This document shows, piece after piece, positions 38,101 through 48,567 of a stretch of 64,000 bases of DNA (positions are counted from its first letter, which is position 1; each line of letters starts with the position of its first letter). A program made the translations under genes and the position numbers. The DNA comes from Augochlora pura. Its lineage: Eukaryota; Arthropoda; Insecta; Hymenoptera; Halictidae. Where the stretch lies: assembly GCF_028453695.1 (NCBI RefSeq), contig NC_135778.1, positions 33,903,214 to 33,967,213 on the forward strand, given 5' to 3'. Below the pieces are notes generated by a model. The model saw nothing but the letters and a program-made list of their open reading frames with translations. It was not told the origin of the DNA and did no database searches.

Positions 38101-41100
38101 AAGGAATGCTTCAAATTTTCTAATAATTAGTAAAGAATATTCTATATTATTTCCATATCACTATACGCATTTCTTGTACAATTAATTTCTACAAAGTCTC
38201 TGTGAAATTAAATGCAAATTATCGCTAAATGAGTATATACATCTGTCGAAAAGATACAATAAATAGGAGCTCTAGAATATAATCAATAAATTAATATCTT
38301 TCCATGTTTTTAAAGATCAAGCAAAGTCTTTCTGAAGTAGGTTTTCTCCTGGATCAGTCGAACAAAATCACTGACTTTTCTACAGCCAATTTTTTTTTAA
38401 CAAAAATGCTAAATCTACCAAGACAAAGATGAGGAGAATGAAGTTATGCAAACCAAATAATGAGTGATGATGTATGGTGGGGTACAAAAAGAAACATATC
38501 CCTTCCAAAAATAATACAAGAGCCTCTGGAAATGTGGGATTTGGCTAGACCTGACTGATTCAGTTGGAAGTCTCTCACCTGTCCACTGAGGGAACTTACG
38601 CGCCCTCCATACTGTAGCTTGGGCGGGGCTAAAATGCGTCCTCTAACTTCCACCATACTGTTGGATATCGTCAGACCGAATTCTTGTACATATGAATCGT
38701 TATTGAAGTCGGCCCTTTTCACCAAATTATTTATTTCTCGTTCGCGATCGGGGGCAGAACGGGCTGTCGCTTTAATCATAGTGGACGTCTGCATGTCGGT
38801 CAGTTTCTTGATGCAACGTTGCCCAGCGACAATGTTACAGACCTACAATAAATCATTTTAAAGCATTATGTACATGCGTCACGTCTTATGCAAATAATAT
38901 CAAGAAAAATACATTTACTGCACCTCAAGTGGCAGGTACGTGTGCTTGTGTTCTTGTCCAACTTGTAAGCAAGGGAGATGAGGATAGCGTAACTTTATCT
39001 TATATTTATCTAAGAAGTACTTTGCAACAGTGCACTCTACTGTTTGCCCATTTTCCAATTGTAGAGGGAATCTAAAATTTCCGAAATTAAAATGTACTCT
39101 TACATCGGATTTATGAATACTTACGACTGCATTTGGGCGGGTTTGCGAGTGACATTGCAAACTCTGTACTTCCGTCTCATCGATCCGCAGTGTGTAATCT
39201 CGATTTTAAGACCTTTGATCTCTTTTGTGAATTTAACTCGCTGGGAGTCCGTAAGCGGCTTCTTTTGTTCGTTTACGTCCCGCATATCTAGCACTTCACA
39301 CATAAATTCTATGACTGGTTGTGCTTTGTAGAACGCAGTTGCGGATACTGTAATATAAAAATATGTAAGTTAATTGAAGACTGTTCGAATAGAAGCGTAA
39401 AATAATTAAAAGCAGGTAAAACACGTACCATCAATGTTCAACATCATTTTCCATTGTGATGGTCGAACAGACTGATGGAATCCAAACCAGACTTCTCTAC
39501 CTCCTCCCAATGGATGATAATATCCATCCGGCGTACTGAAAAATGATCTACCTACTGGAGTATATGTCATTGATGGTAAATGCCTCATCACAACATCTAA
39601 AGCAAGTATAGCATCATATGGAATTTGTCTTGTACGTCCTTCTAGAGCCTCTTCTAAAGCAAATAGCGAGACTTGTGCCAACCATTTTATAAACACTTTG
39701 AAAACTCTGTCTTTACCCTCACCGGGTAGTGTGACCTACAAGGACAAAAATTAATAAGAAAACATACAAAAGTAACATTGGTGTAGTAATTTCTGTAAGG
39801 ATTATAATTACCTCTAATTCTATTTTGTCATTACCAATAAGTATTGGATCTCTCGTGTATAAATTATTTCTCCCATCAAACACAGGCTTGAGAGTCCCAA
39901 ACAGTTTACTATTTGCATGAACCATTGTTTCTATAATTTCTCTATTAACTTTACGAGGACATTTATCAGGTTGGATATTAATATCATAATGATGTACAAA
40001 ACCACGTGGCATGGTAATTTGGAAGTGATTGGCCCTTAAATTGATTGGTCTGCCTTCACGTCCTATATCTGGTCTCCGAGGACATGAAAACACTGTAAAA
40101 TTAATATTTCATATTATACACAAGGTAAGATATATCATTACAAAGTATAGCACCTTTTTTTACTTGAATAAAGATTACTGGCATCGAAAATGTAAAACGT
40201 TAATGGTACCAATTTTCATATAAATTACTACAAATAAAGCAAAACCTTACTTGGCAGTTCGGGAGGTTGCGGAGGTGTGTGTGTCTGCTGTATGGGAACA
40301 AGTGCCAGTGAAGTAGAGGTCACAACATTGTTCCCAGTGGCTTCAGGTCCACCTCCAACTGAAGTACTTGTTGAAGATCCAGGTGGGGGAGCTACAAACA
40401 CAATAAATTTCATCTTTAAAATAATCACAATTAATTGAACACTCTGCACACTAATCAGGACTTTCAAAAGGTAGAATGTAATAATTCAGCAATATTGTAT
40501 AAAAAGATTATGAGAATATAGAAAGAATGTAATAAAAATTTAATGTAAATTCCAGATAAAGTAAAAGCTACTTTATACAATCAAACAAGATAATGTATAT
40601 GTTTTTACAAAATTCAATATTATTTAAATAGTGCAAAAAGAAATAAAAATTACTTGTCAATATACAAACAGTTGAATCCATTTAAAGTTATCCCAACATA
40701 TACGGAAAATTGAGAAAGAAAATATAACAATTGGCAAGCAGCAACGATGTAAGAGGAAAAATAATACATCGAATTTGTTACACTTCAAAAAAATCTAATT
40801 TACTGTGGAATTAAGGCTTTATGCCTGCAGCAAATAAGCAAAGTACAATTTCTTAATGATATTAAAAATACATGAAAATTAGCTTATAAAAAATTGTCTT
40901 AGCGTTAGACTCAGCTTTAATTTTCTAACATCTAGTTAATTTTAAATTACAAGTTATCCATGTTCTGACGGATCAAACGTGACGAAATAACGAGCCTACT
41001 AATCGAGAATCGGACGAGACCTTCCCAATATTTCTTTTTAAATTTTTTATTTTCAATTGATTAAATGTAAGAGTTATTAATAGGTGCATAATTCGAATGA

Positions 41101-43443
41101 ATTTTCATTGCTCTACAGTAATGAAATAGGAACAACGGGCCAGAACTACCTCAGATACTTTTTCTGGCTTAGACAAGTACACGAGATTGCATTATGCGAT
41201 ACATTTAGGTATCACGAGAGAAAATTGATTAATTATAATACTCACGCCGTCCTACAGGATGCATTTTTACTGTTGACGATGAAAAATACCAGATAACCAC
41301 TAATAAATAAGTAAAAAATTTAACACAAAACCCACTGACCACACGACACACTGCAAACGAGACTATCTTCTGCAATGGCTGCTACCATCTCGGCTCTGAT
41401 TAGTCCTGGCTCGACCAATCAACACGTGAACAATAAAACTGGCGTTAGAGATATTTGACGCTGTTATCGAATTTATGTTCTACACTTTTCAATTTTTAAA
41501 GAACCTACGTATTGAAAGATAAACAAATACGTATGAAATAACTCTCTACGTTATCGATAATATTTTAGTAGCAGTTTCGATAAATTTCTACATTACCGAC
41601 AATGATTGTAATCTAGATTCCATGATCTTAATCAGTGTTCTTTTGCAATTTTTCTCTAATGTAACAGCAAGTCTCAAGAACATTAAAATACAAACCGCGA
41701 GATATTTAGTAATAATACATTCTGCAATAAAAACACGCGATTTCATTAATTGAATATCCCCCCACCCTAAAAAAATTATATTTATTGTATTCATATGTGT
41801 AACTAAACGTTAAACGTTTACGACCTTGATGTCGATTTTGTATCGATATTATATGTTAGAACCGCAAAATACATAGAAATATTCACGCTAGGCATCGCTA
41901 GTGATTTGAAAATTAAACTCAATAAAACTTGTGCGCATACGCGCCCAAATAGAGCATTCTTTCGCGATGTTCAGAGATCCACTTGCGTGCGCATGCGTAG
42001 CAGATACAATGCAGTAGTTACACCCTCATGAATATGTTCCGCCTATAGCTACAACACGCGATTGCGTGAAAGATTTTCGAAATGTCGTTGCCTTTTTCTG
42101 GTGTGCGTTCGCGTTCAAAAGGAATCATAAGTGCGATCGCGAAGCATTTAAGGCATCTCACGTTAAAACCGGTAAAATCAATCAACGTAAAATTCGATGC
42201 CTTCAATCCGAAGGCTTTAGAAACGAGGTTAGTTCATCTTAATTTTTATTCAACCCAGAGTCTTTCTCAAATGTAGACAATTAAATTTGCATTTTGATAT
42301 TTTAATCGATGTTACATAATTCACGATTGATTATGCTTAAAAAAACGGTCTCAGCATATTTAAATCGTTTTAGAGAAAATTTATTGGACACTGTATTAGT
42401 TAGGTTAGCAGAATATATTGCATATCAAGAAGTTACACATCGGTTGCTTTCGGGATCATGTTTTGAAATAATAATTTGCTTCCCGAGAGGTTTCGTTAGT
42501 ATTCAATGACGTCAATACCACGCGCATGCGCAGTGTATTAGTTTCGTTAGCCAGCAGACGATATGCACGTTCATATTTTTAGAAGCTTTTGAATCGTTTG
42601 AACTAACGTTGTTCATGGGTGGAGCCCTTCACGCGGCTTTATCTCCCCCTATGTGTCGCATTGTATTTGCATAGGACACATATAATTAACCATTAGATTC
42701 GAAAGTCAGAGAAGCTACGGAGTAATTCACGGAAAGTATAGTAGTCGTTCATAGTCTCGTAATAACAAGGAGGAAAAATCGTTATACAGCATAAATTGAT
42801 TCGTTGTGATATACGTGTAATTAATAAACAACTGAGAAGGTACAGTCCACTTTTTATATTAAGAAAATTTCAAAAAAATTTCGAATCGATTTTTGTAGGC
42901 TCTACATTTATTTTATAATTGTTACTTTAAATAACTGAGCATAACACAGTCCCTTCAATTATATTTTATCTGTGTGTATTAGCTCAGTTCATGAGTAATT
43001 AATAATTTCTCTACCCTTTGAAATGTTTTTGTCAATTTTATATTTAATTATAAATGTAATCATTACATGATTGTACTTTGCTGCTGCTTATTTGAAAGCA
43101 TACATTAATAACTGAGCTTGTACTAAAAATTATTAATTTTTTAACACATTCTCATCGAGATATTTTCCCTTAAATTTTCATATAAATTGGGACATTTTAG
43201 CAATGTAAAGATATTTCAACATATAGGTAAACGAGAAGTCTCGTTTCCCGACACCAACGTTTTTCTTTTTAAAACGAGAATTCTCTTTTCCCAATGCAAA
43301 TGTGTTAAGAATCAACTTTGTAAATTATACTTACCACTGGGTTGTCCAGTTCCATAAGCTTTGCCTAGCATAGACACAGCTGTACTGATGCGCAGAGTAC
43401 TCAAATCTGGCATCTGAAGTGGTAGTTGCTCCATTTGCGCCAT
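35105..43443 (-). CDS. AGO1: Argonaute-1, miRNA effector
   Basis: AGO1 binds miRNAs and silences target mRNAs in the cytoplasm (RISC). Coding exons, 5' to 3': 43443-43335, 40391-40251, 40092-39812, 39735-39429, 39347-39125, 39071-38924, 38842-38579, 36895-36586, 36513-36162, 36081-35748, 35680-35481, 35213-35105. All phases match; total 925 aa. Residues 1-83 are a variable Pro/Ser/Thr-rich leader; N domain follows from LPMFSCPRRPDIG; PAZ about 280-403; MID about 490-590; PIWI about 595-890, ending in the invariant RVMYFA. Catalytic positions are kept: FFGADVTHPP (D662), YRDGVSEGQF (D735) and PSHYHVLWDD. The first exon has an acceptor (GTTATAG/ATAAAATGG) just before the ATG, so there is an upstream non-coding exon. 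The leader beginning MAQMEQLPLQMPDLSTL is one possible N-terminus; other first exons may exist. Exon 7 has two usable donors (38579 or 38600) differing by 7 codons. Exon 6 uses a weak donor (GAG/GTGCAG). Confidence 0.97.
41931..41998. promoter_or_regulatory. Two NRF1-type palindromes, mRpL53 promoter
   Basis: GTGCGCATACGCGC (41931-41944) and TGCGCATGCGT (41988-41998) match the NRF1/erect-wing palindrome (GCGCATGCGC). They lie 84-150 bp upstream of the mRpL53 ATG. NRF1 sites are characteristic of nuclear genes for mitochondrial proteins in animals, so the match fits the gene's role. Binding itself is inferred. Confidence 0.6.
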
Positions 43444-44111
43444 TTTATCTATAACAATAAAAACAGAAAATACAGAAATCATTAAGCAAATTTTGAATAT
43501 GAAAAAAATTTGTTTTTATAAATAAGTTATGTAGTAAATTAAATGTATTAACATATATGTTCTGAATTATATTTGCAGAGATTTTTTCTTTCACATTACA
43601 ACACCAAAGATCATTGCAACAAACCCACGTTGTGTTGTGAAACCAGAAATAGTTTCAGATTTGTCTGACCCAGTAGTTACATTCAAGTTATGTGAGTATT
43701 ACAATTTTCTTTATGAATAATTATCTATTTAATATTTTTACACACAAAACTGATTTGAAAAAGCTTCAGTAACAAGGTATAGTAACAATTAAAGAGAGAG
43801 ACATAAAGGAAATAATTATTTTATGTTAAGTAAGATCATTCAAAATTTATACAGATGGATTTTCTTTTTAAAAATTGATGTGTCTTTTTCGTTTCTATCT
43901 TCCAGTATCAGGTAATAATGTGGTAGTCAAAAGTGCAAACTTGACGTCTCTGAATATTTTGGAACTTTACAACAAACACATCACACCATTATCGCCACGT
44001 GAGCCTGAAACTGGAAGTCAAAAGACAGCTACAAGTAAGAAGAAAGAGAAGAAGCGAAAGAAGGGAGGTAGAATTATACCAGAATCTAAACATAGAGGAG
44101 TATTTTTATAA
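42082..44111 (+). CDS. mRpL53: Mitochondrial large-subunit ribosomal protein mL53
   Basis: mL53 is a metazoan-specific protein of the mitoribosome large subunit. Exons 42082-42227, 43579-43691, 43906-44111 join in phase to 154 aa plus stop; introns are GTTAGT...TTGCAG and GTGAGT...TTCCAG. The core LKPVKSINVKFDAFNPKALE matches the family's N-terminal strand ([20 protein letters not shown] in human), followed by a TTPKIIATNPRCVV segment and an SGNNVVVKSANLTSLNILEL helix region. The C-terminal tail is Lys-rich (KKKEKKRKKGG) and longer than in mammals (112 aa). The gene is interleaved with AGO1: its exon 1 is in an AGO1 intron, and AGO1's first coding exon lies in its intron 1. Assignment is by recall of family pattern. 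Confidence 0.87.
42507..42532. promoter_or_regulatory. CRE plus perfect NRF1 palindrome
   Basis: TGACGTCA (42507-42514) is a full CRE palindrome and GCGCATGCGC (42522-42531) a full NRF1 palindrome, 7 bp apart. They sit inside both mRpL53 intron 1 and the AGO1 intron. The pair looks like a core-promoter or enhancer module rather than chance, in otherwise AT-rich DNA. Confidence 0.55.
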
Positions 44112-44188
44112 GTTAATTGGCAACTTAATAACTCATGAGTTAATTGGCAAGTTAACAGTTTGATTGGATATAAAAATATAGATAACAG

Positions 44189-44194
44189 AATAAA
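44189..44194 (+). terminator. mRpL53 poly(A) signal
   Basis: AATAAA, 78 nt after the mRpL53 stop codon. Confidence 0.65.
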
Positions 44195-44470
44195 ATATCA
44201 TTAATTTGAAACTTTAGCTCAATTTTCTTCTTTCCTCTTTACTCATAAAATACCACAGAAAATCGACATTGTTAATTTACACTGAAAGTGCATTGTCATT
44301 GAAAGGTGCATTTTAAATATAAAAAAGAGGAAAAATAGAAAATTGACAAGGATATAAAATTATTTTTGTTGAGACTGAAGAACTGACATTTTTCCTTTTT
44401 ATAATAAAATTTCATTCTTCGATTACTTTTCTGTTCCTTAATCCGCTATTACAAAAGACCTGCCTATAAA

Positions 44471-44662
44471 ATGGCTAGCTATACTACCAACAGTAAAAAC
44501 TACAATATGAAACTTATAGACACTCTCTATAATCACGTTCCAGCATTTACAGACGTCTTTGATGAGGAAACGTGGTATATTTTTGTTGCCTGCTTTGTAG
44601 CAGGCACCTTTTTAGTCACATTTATTCTTTCAAGATTTATAACGTTAACACCTATAGAATAG
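44471..44662 (+). CDS. 63-aa single-pass membrane microprotein, unknown
   Basis: The frame has a good start context (AAAATGG), a polar N-terminal half (MASYTTNSKNYNMKLIDTLY), an acidic segment (FTDVFDEETW) and one clear transmembrane helix at about residues 36-56 (WYIFVACFVAGTFLVTFILS), ending SRFITLTPIE. An AATAAA lies 63 nt after the stop. It begins 277 nt beyond the mRpL53 poly(A) signal and lies inside the predicted 5' intron of AGO1 on the opposite strand. I do not recognise the family. The layout (short cytosolic/luminal part plus a single helix at the C-terminus) resembles small ER or mitochondrial membrane microproteins, but that is only a shape similarity. Confidence 0.5.
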   Translation: MASYTTNSKNYNMKLIDTLYNHVPAFTDVFDEETWYIFVACFVAGTFLVTFILSRFITLTPIE

Positions 44663-44724
44663 CTATAAATTGTTTTTTCGGAAATGTATCTTTCATTTGT
44701 ATGGATCACTCATTAATTACATTT

Positions 44725-44730
44725 AATAAA
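44725..44730 (+). terminator. Poly(A) signal after the 63-aa ORF
   Basis: Canonical AATAAA, 63 nt downstream of the microprotein stop. Confidence 0.45.
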
Positions 44731-45231
44731 TTATATTTATGTTGTATTGCTATAACTATATAGATAATATGATAGATCTGTTTGTGCACATCTTAATAAC
44801 TTCAATGCAAAAATATCTATAGAATATGTGAAAATATATGGAAACCTTATAGGGATAATTTCAAGTGCCTTATGCACTTCATTGTACTGTCTCCAACAGT
44901 AATTAATAATAAAACTGTACATACCAAAATTATTTATACCATGAATATGAAGTCATGCAAATTGGCTTTTATATTGCAGACTAGTCATAATTGGACTCCA
45001 TATTATTCATTATATTTACACAATTCATTAAATTTACACAATTTTCATAATCATTACAGAATTTATATCTTTGATGTAATCAGAATTATATAAGAAATTA
45101 AGAATGAATAAATAATAAACAGAAATATTATGATGTGTGATATATTGTGGTTACAAAATTAGACTAAAACTTTTCATTAAAACTATTCATTAATTTTAGT
45201 TGCATTTATAAATAGTAAGTTATTAGTTATT

Positions 45232-45366
45232 GAATTACACTGTAGCTAAATTTACTTCAATTACATAAAAATCCAATTTCATAAAATAATTGAAAGTTTC
45301 AATTAATTGGATTGTAATCATGTGAGTTAAAATGATTTAGAATGTAATTAAATTACAGTGTAACTC
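45232..45366. repeat. Imperfect ~135-bp palindrome, MITE-like
   Basis: The outer arms read AATTACACTGTAGCTAAATT and, reverse-complemented from the right, AGTTACACTGTAATTTAATT. The centre is ATTGAAAGTTTCAAT near 45296. The DNA is AT-rich, so part of the pairing may be chance. No target-site duplication is clear. Confidence 0.4.
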
Positions 45367-45558
45367 ATACTTTTGACCTGATTCGACTACATTTTGACAT
45401 TGTGCATCAATAAGAAGGATCAGTTGCATTATAATTAAACTACTGTGTAAGTATAATTCATGAAGTAATTCAATTATAATTCAACACAATAATAATTCCC
45501 ATACATACTTGCCTAGCTTCCTGTAAACATAACATAGTAATTATTAAACAAACTCACC

Positions 45559-45700
45559 TTCTTTTGTAGTTGCTAAGTTAGATTATGACAATAACTGCAC
45601 TGTACTTATTTTCACACAAACATTATTCTGATATAGTTTTTTTAAGTTTTTAGCACAAGAACTTCACTACAAAGCTACAGTTCCACGTAAGTAATCTTTG
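45559..45700 (-). other. AGO1: Candidate AGO1 5' non-coding exon
   Basis: A strong minus-strand donor (AAAAGAAG/GTGAGTTT, exon edge 45559) is the nearest good partner for the acceptor in front of AGO1's start codon at 43448. The right limit is not determinable from sequence. If right, the intron 43449-45558 holds mRpL53 exons 2-3 and the 63-aa ORF on the other strand. Confidence 0.4.
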
Positions 45701-48480
45701 ATCTACCACTTTAAATAGGACTGTACATTTTCTATGGGGAAATTTTTACAAGTGTCAATAATTGTGTTTATCCATTTCAGCATCTAAGTTTGTAAAGCTC
45801 ATATCTTTATTTATTTATTGTAATTGTGTTTCTTTGGAGATCTAAAATAGACAAGAAATTGCATTGAAAATAATATTTAGTATATAAATGTGTTTCTTGT
45901 GAAAGGGTTTATGTATGTAAATAATAGCAATAGATGGTAGCACAGTAATTTTTAATAACTTTTTCTTTAACATGAATGATTTCTAAGTTTCAAGATGACT
46001 TTTAATTTTCAAATTTATTTAACAATTACAATTGTAGGATATATAACTAATAATAATAACAACTATTATTTTATATGATATATAATAATTTTGGTTACTA
46101 AGAAAAACGTGAATGACCTTGAAACGAATGAATGCAGTTTCTTTTCAGATAGATCATATTCATTTGTTTCATTTTTGTTCAAACATTATTTAGATAACAC
46201 GAAAAAATTTATTAAAATATTTTGAAAGTTATCCAATTTTTTGCTATATTTCTGGAATACTCTCTGCATTTTTGAGCATCGAAAAAATATTATATTATGC
46301 GTATAAATATACTGCATGATGATATAATTTAGATAAGTCAAACAATTTCTTTTGCTTAATTACTAACTTTTGTTACGAAAAATATGTGTATACTGGAATG
46401 ATAATTTTAATGTATCATAGTCGACTACTGCAATTTTCATATCATTCGTTGCATTTGACGATTAACATATTGAAGAAGAATATTCTAAGCTATATAGAAA
46501 ATAGTAGTTTATGCATTGTACAACTGCATGCAAAAATACAGTAAGTTTATTTTGTAATTTATTCATCTGACATCTAAAATGGATTCCAAGCGAGTCGTTT
46601 TATAGGTTATGTCAAACATTTACTGCGACATATTGTAATAAAATTGATCAGACTATCAAATTGCTATTTGTTAATCGAATACAACATTCTCTAGATTTGT
46701 TTTTATTGACTGCAATATGTAAACATTGTCGTGCTAGTCAAAATATTAACAAAACCGAATGTTTACACTTTTGTCTACCCAAGCGAACATGTAAATATGC
46801 GTATAAATGCTGTTTTATCGTCCGATGTTTTTCTTTCTTATATTATGTAGTACGTGACTGAATTGTTCTTCCTTCAATCCATATGGACGCAAAAAACATA
46901 AATTTATCCATTTATACGATAACAATTGAAGATTTTATTGATAATATAACAGCTTTTTAGTTCGAAACAGTTTATAGTAGCTTCCAATCGATTAAATAAT
47001 AAAAACAATAACTCGGCCTCACAAACAACCGTTAAAAATTGTTACAGCGATTATTTCTCTTTTTATACGATTAAAAAAACTCTTCCTAAATATTTATATA
47101 ATATATTTCTACATATTTTTTTAATATTTCAATAATTGCAAATAGTAAAGAAATATTTTATTACGAATATGGTAGAAACTGAATGAAAACAATTAAGCCA
47201 CAACAAGAAGCCTGGCACAACCAGTTGTGTTTGCTTTCACTGCGTCACTTCTTCAATATTACATTATAAATAACTAAGTACCGAATATATACAGAACAAA
47301 ACATTCGGAAAAATTTTGACAGCAAAAGTTTCAGCAATATTGCAGTATTGTAAATGATACGGTAATGTATCGATGGAAAGAGAGAAATTGACGACACAAA
47401 CCCCTTCTTAACAGCAATTACAACAATATCATTGTCTGGATACCCGCGCTTATTTTATGATGACACCGATTGTTGCAAATGATGGATTTCGTTGGGAAAA
47501 TTTTCCAGCACACTTTCACGTTTAATGTATTAGGAGTACGGCAAGTGTTTGACGAAATTTACCGGGAAATCTTTAACATTCACTAAACCAGTGATCGGCA
47601 TCCGTAAAAAAGTGCCCCTTCCCCCCTACTTGTTCGATTCGCTTGATAGTGCGCATGCGGAGCAGGCCAGGATTGTAGCTAGTAAATATTATGGGGCCCT
47701 TGTTTACAAACAAAGGCATATACAGTACGTAGCATGTATACACAGCGTATCGGATTAAATCAAATTTTTTATGGTCGATTTTACTGCAATTATCACAATT
47801 CGTTTATAGATTCAAAATAAGAAATATATATTCTTCTCGAAAATATAAACGCTTCATTTGAACTTTGAAAATTTGCGATTGCACCATCCATGAAACCTAT
47901 GCAAATGTTCTCCCATACAACGATCTTACAGATCCTGCTGAATACAATGATATACTTTTTGATAATATTATAAATTTCTTATTTGGTACAGAAAAGTCAA
48001 CGGTAATCAAAAAACAATTTTGTTATATATTAACCACACTGTTTACAATAAATATACATGTAATTCTTGTGAAATTATAAATATTTTTCTCGTCATCTTA
48101 TTATGTTTTTTATGATTTGTGATATAATATGGTACAAAAATACTTTCCATCGGTTTGTTGATCATTAAACTATTATTGTTTTGAATTTTATTTGTTTTAG
48201 ATCATTTCATATATACATATTTACTATATAAATTTCACGAATTAACTATATTCTCGTTTGAAACGTTACATTTCATCATACTTATATACAGTAAGTCAAA
48301 AAATTACCATTGTAGTCTTGGATCTGTCCCTTGCAGAATCTTCTCATCGTCTCTACCACTAGCAACAGTGTTTTTTGTGTACCGCAACTAAAGGTTAATT
48401 TTTTTTTATTGCACATATTTATAGGACAATATCAAACCAAGCATAAATACCAATAAAATATGCTATTGTTCGAAGAAATA
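45701..48480. other. AT-rich intergenic DNA between AGO1 and ADRM1
   Basis: Short open frames here (for example 47549-47758 and 47865-48080, +) show no family features. The only notable motif is an NRF1-type site near 47.65 kb. Confidence 0.4.
47649..47660. promoter_or_regulatory. NRF1-type site, possible distal AGO1 promoter
   Basis: GTGCGCATGCGG in a locally GC-richer patch (47.55-47.70 kb). It would lie upstream of the candidate AGO1 5' exon. The assignment to AGO1 is inference. Confidence 0.3.
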
Positions 48481-48486
48481 TTTATT
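48481..48486 (-). terminator. ADRM1 poly(A) signal
   Basis: AATAAA on the minus strand, 82 nt after the ADRM1 stop codon. Confidence 0.65.
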
Positions 48487-48567
48487 ATACATAATGGATT
48501 ATAATGTAGTACACTGTCCATACCTTCTGAACGAAAATATAGATGGAAATCAGACTCAATAAATTTC

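Larger units (their letters stand above)
40392..43334 (-). other. AGO1 intron 1 (coding), holding mRpL53 exon 1
   Basis: A 2.9-kb intron between the first two AGO1 coding exons. On the opposite strand it contains mRpL53's promoter and first exon (42082-42227), and CRE/NRF1 motifs at 42507-42532. Near 41.38 kb an ATTGG box precedes an ATG on the minus strand, a weak candidate for an alternative AGO1 promoter. Confidence 0.7.

Noticed and set aside
47549..47758. 69-codon plus-strand ORF next to an NRF1-type site
   Set aside because: No recognisable motif and no splice partners.
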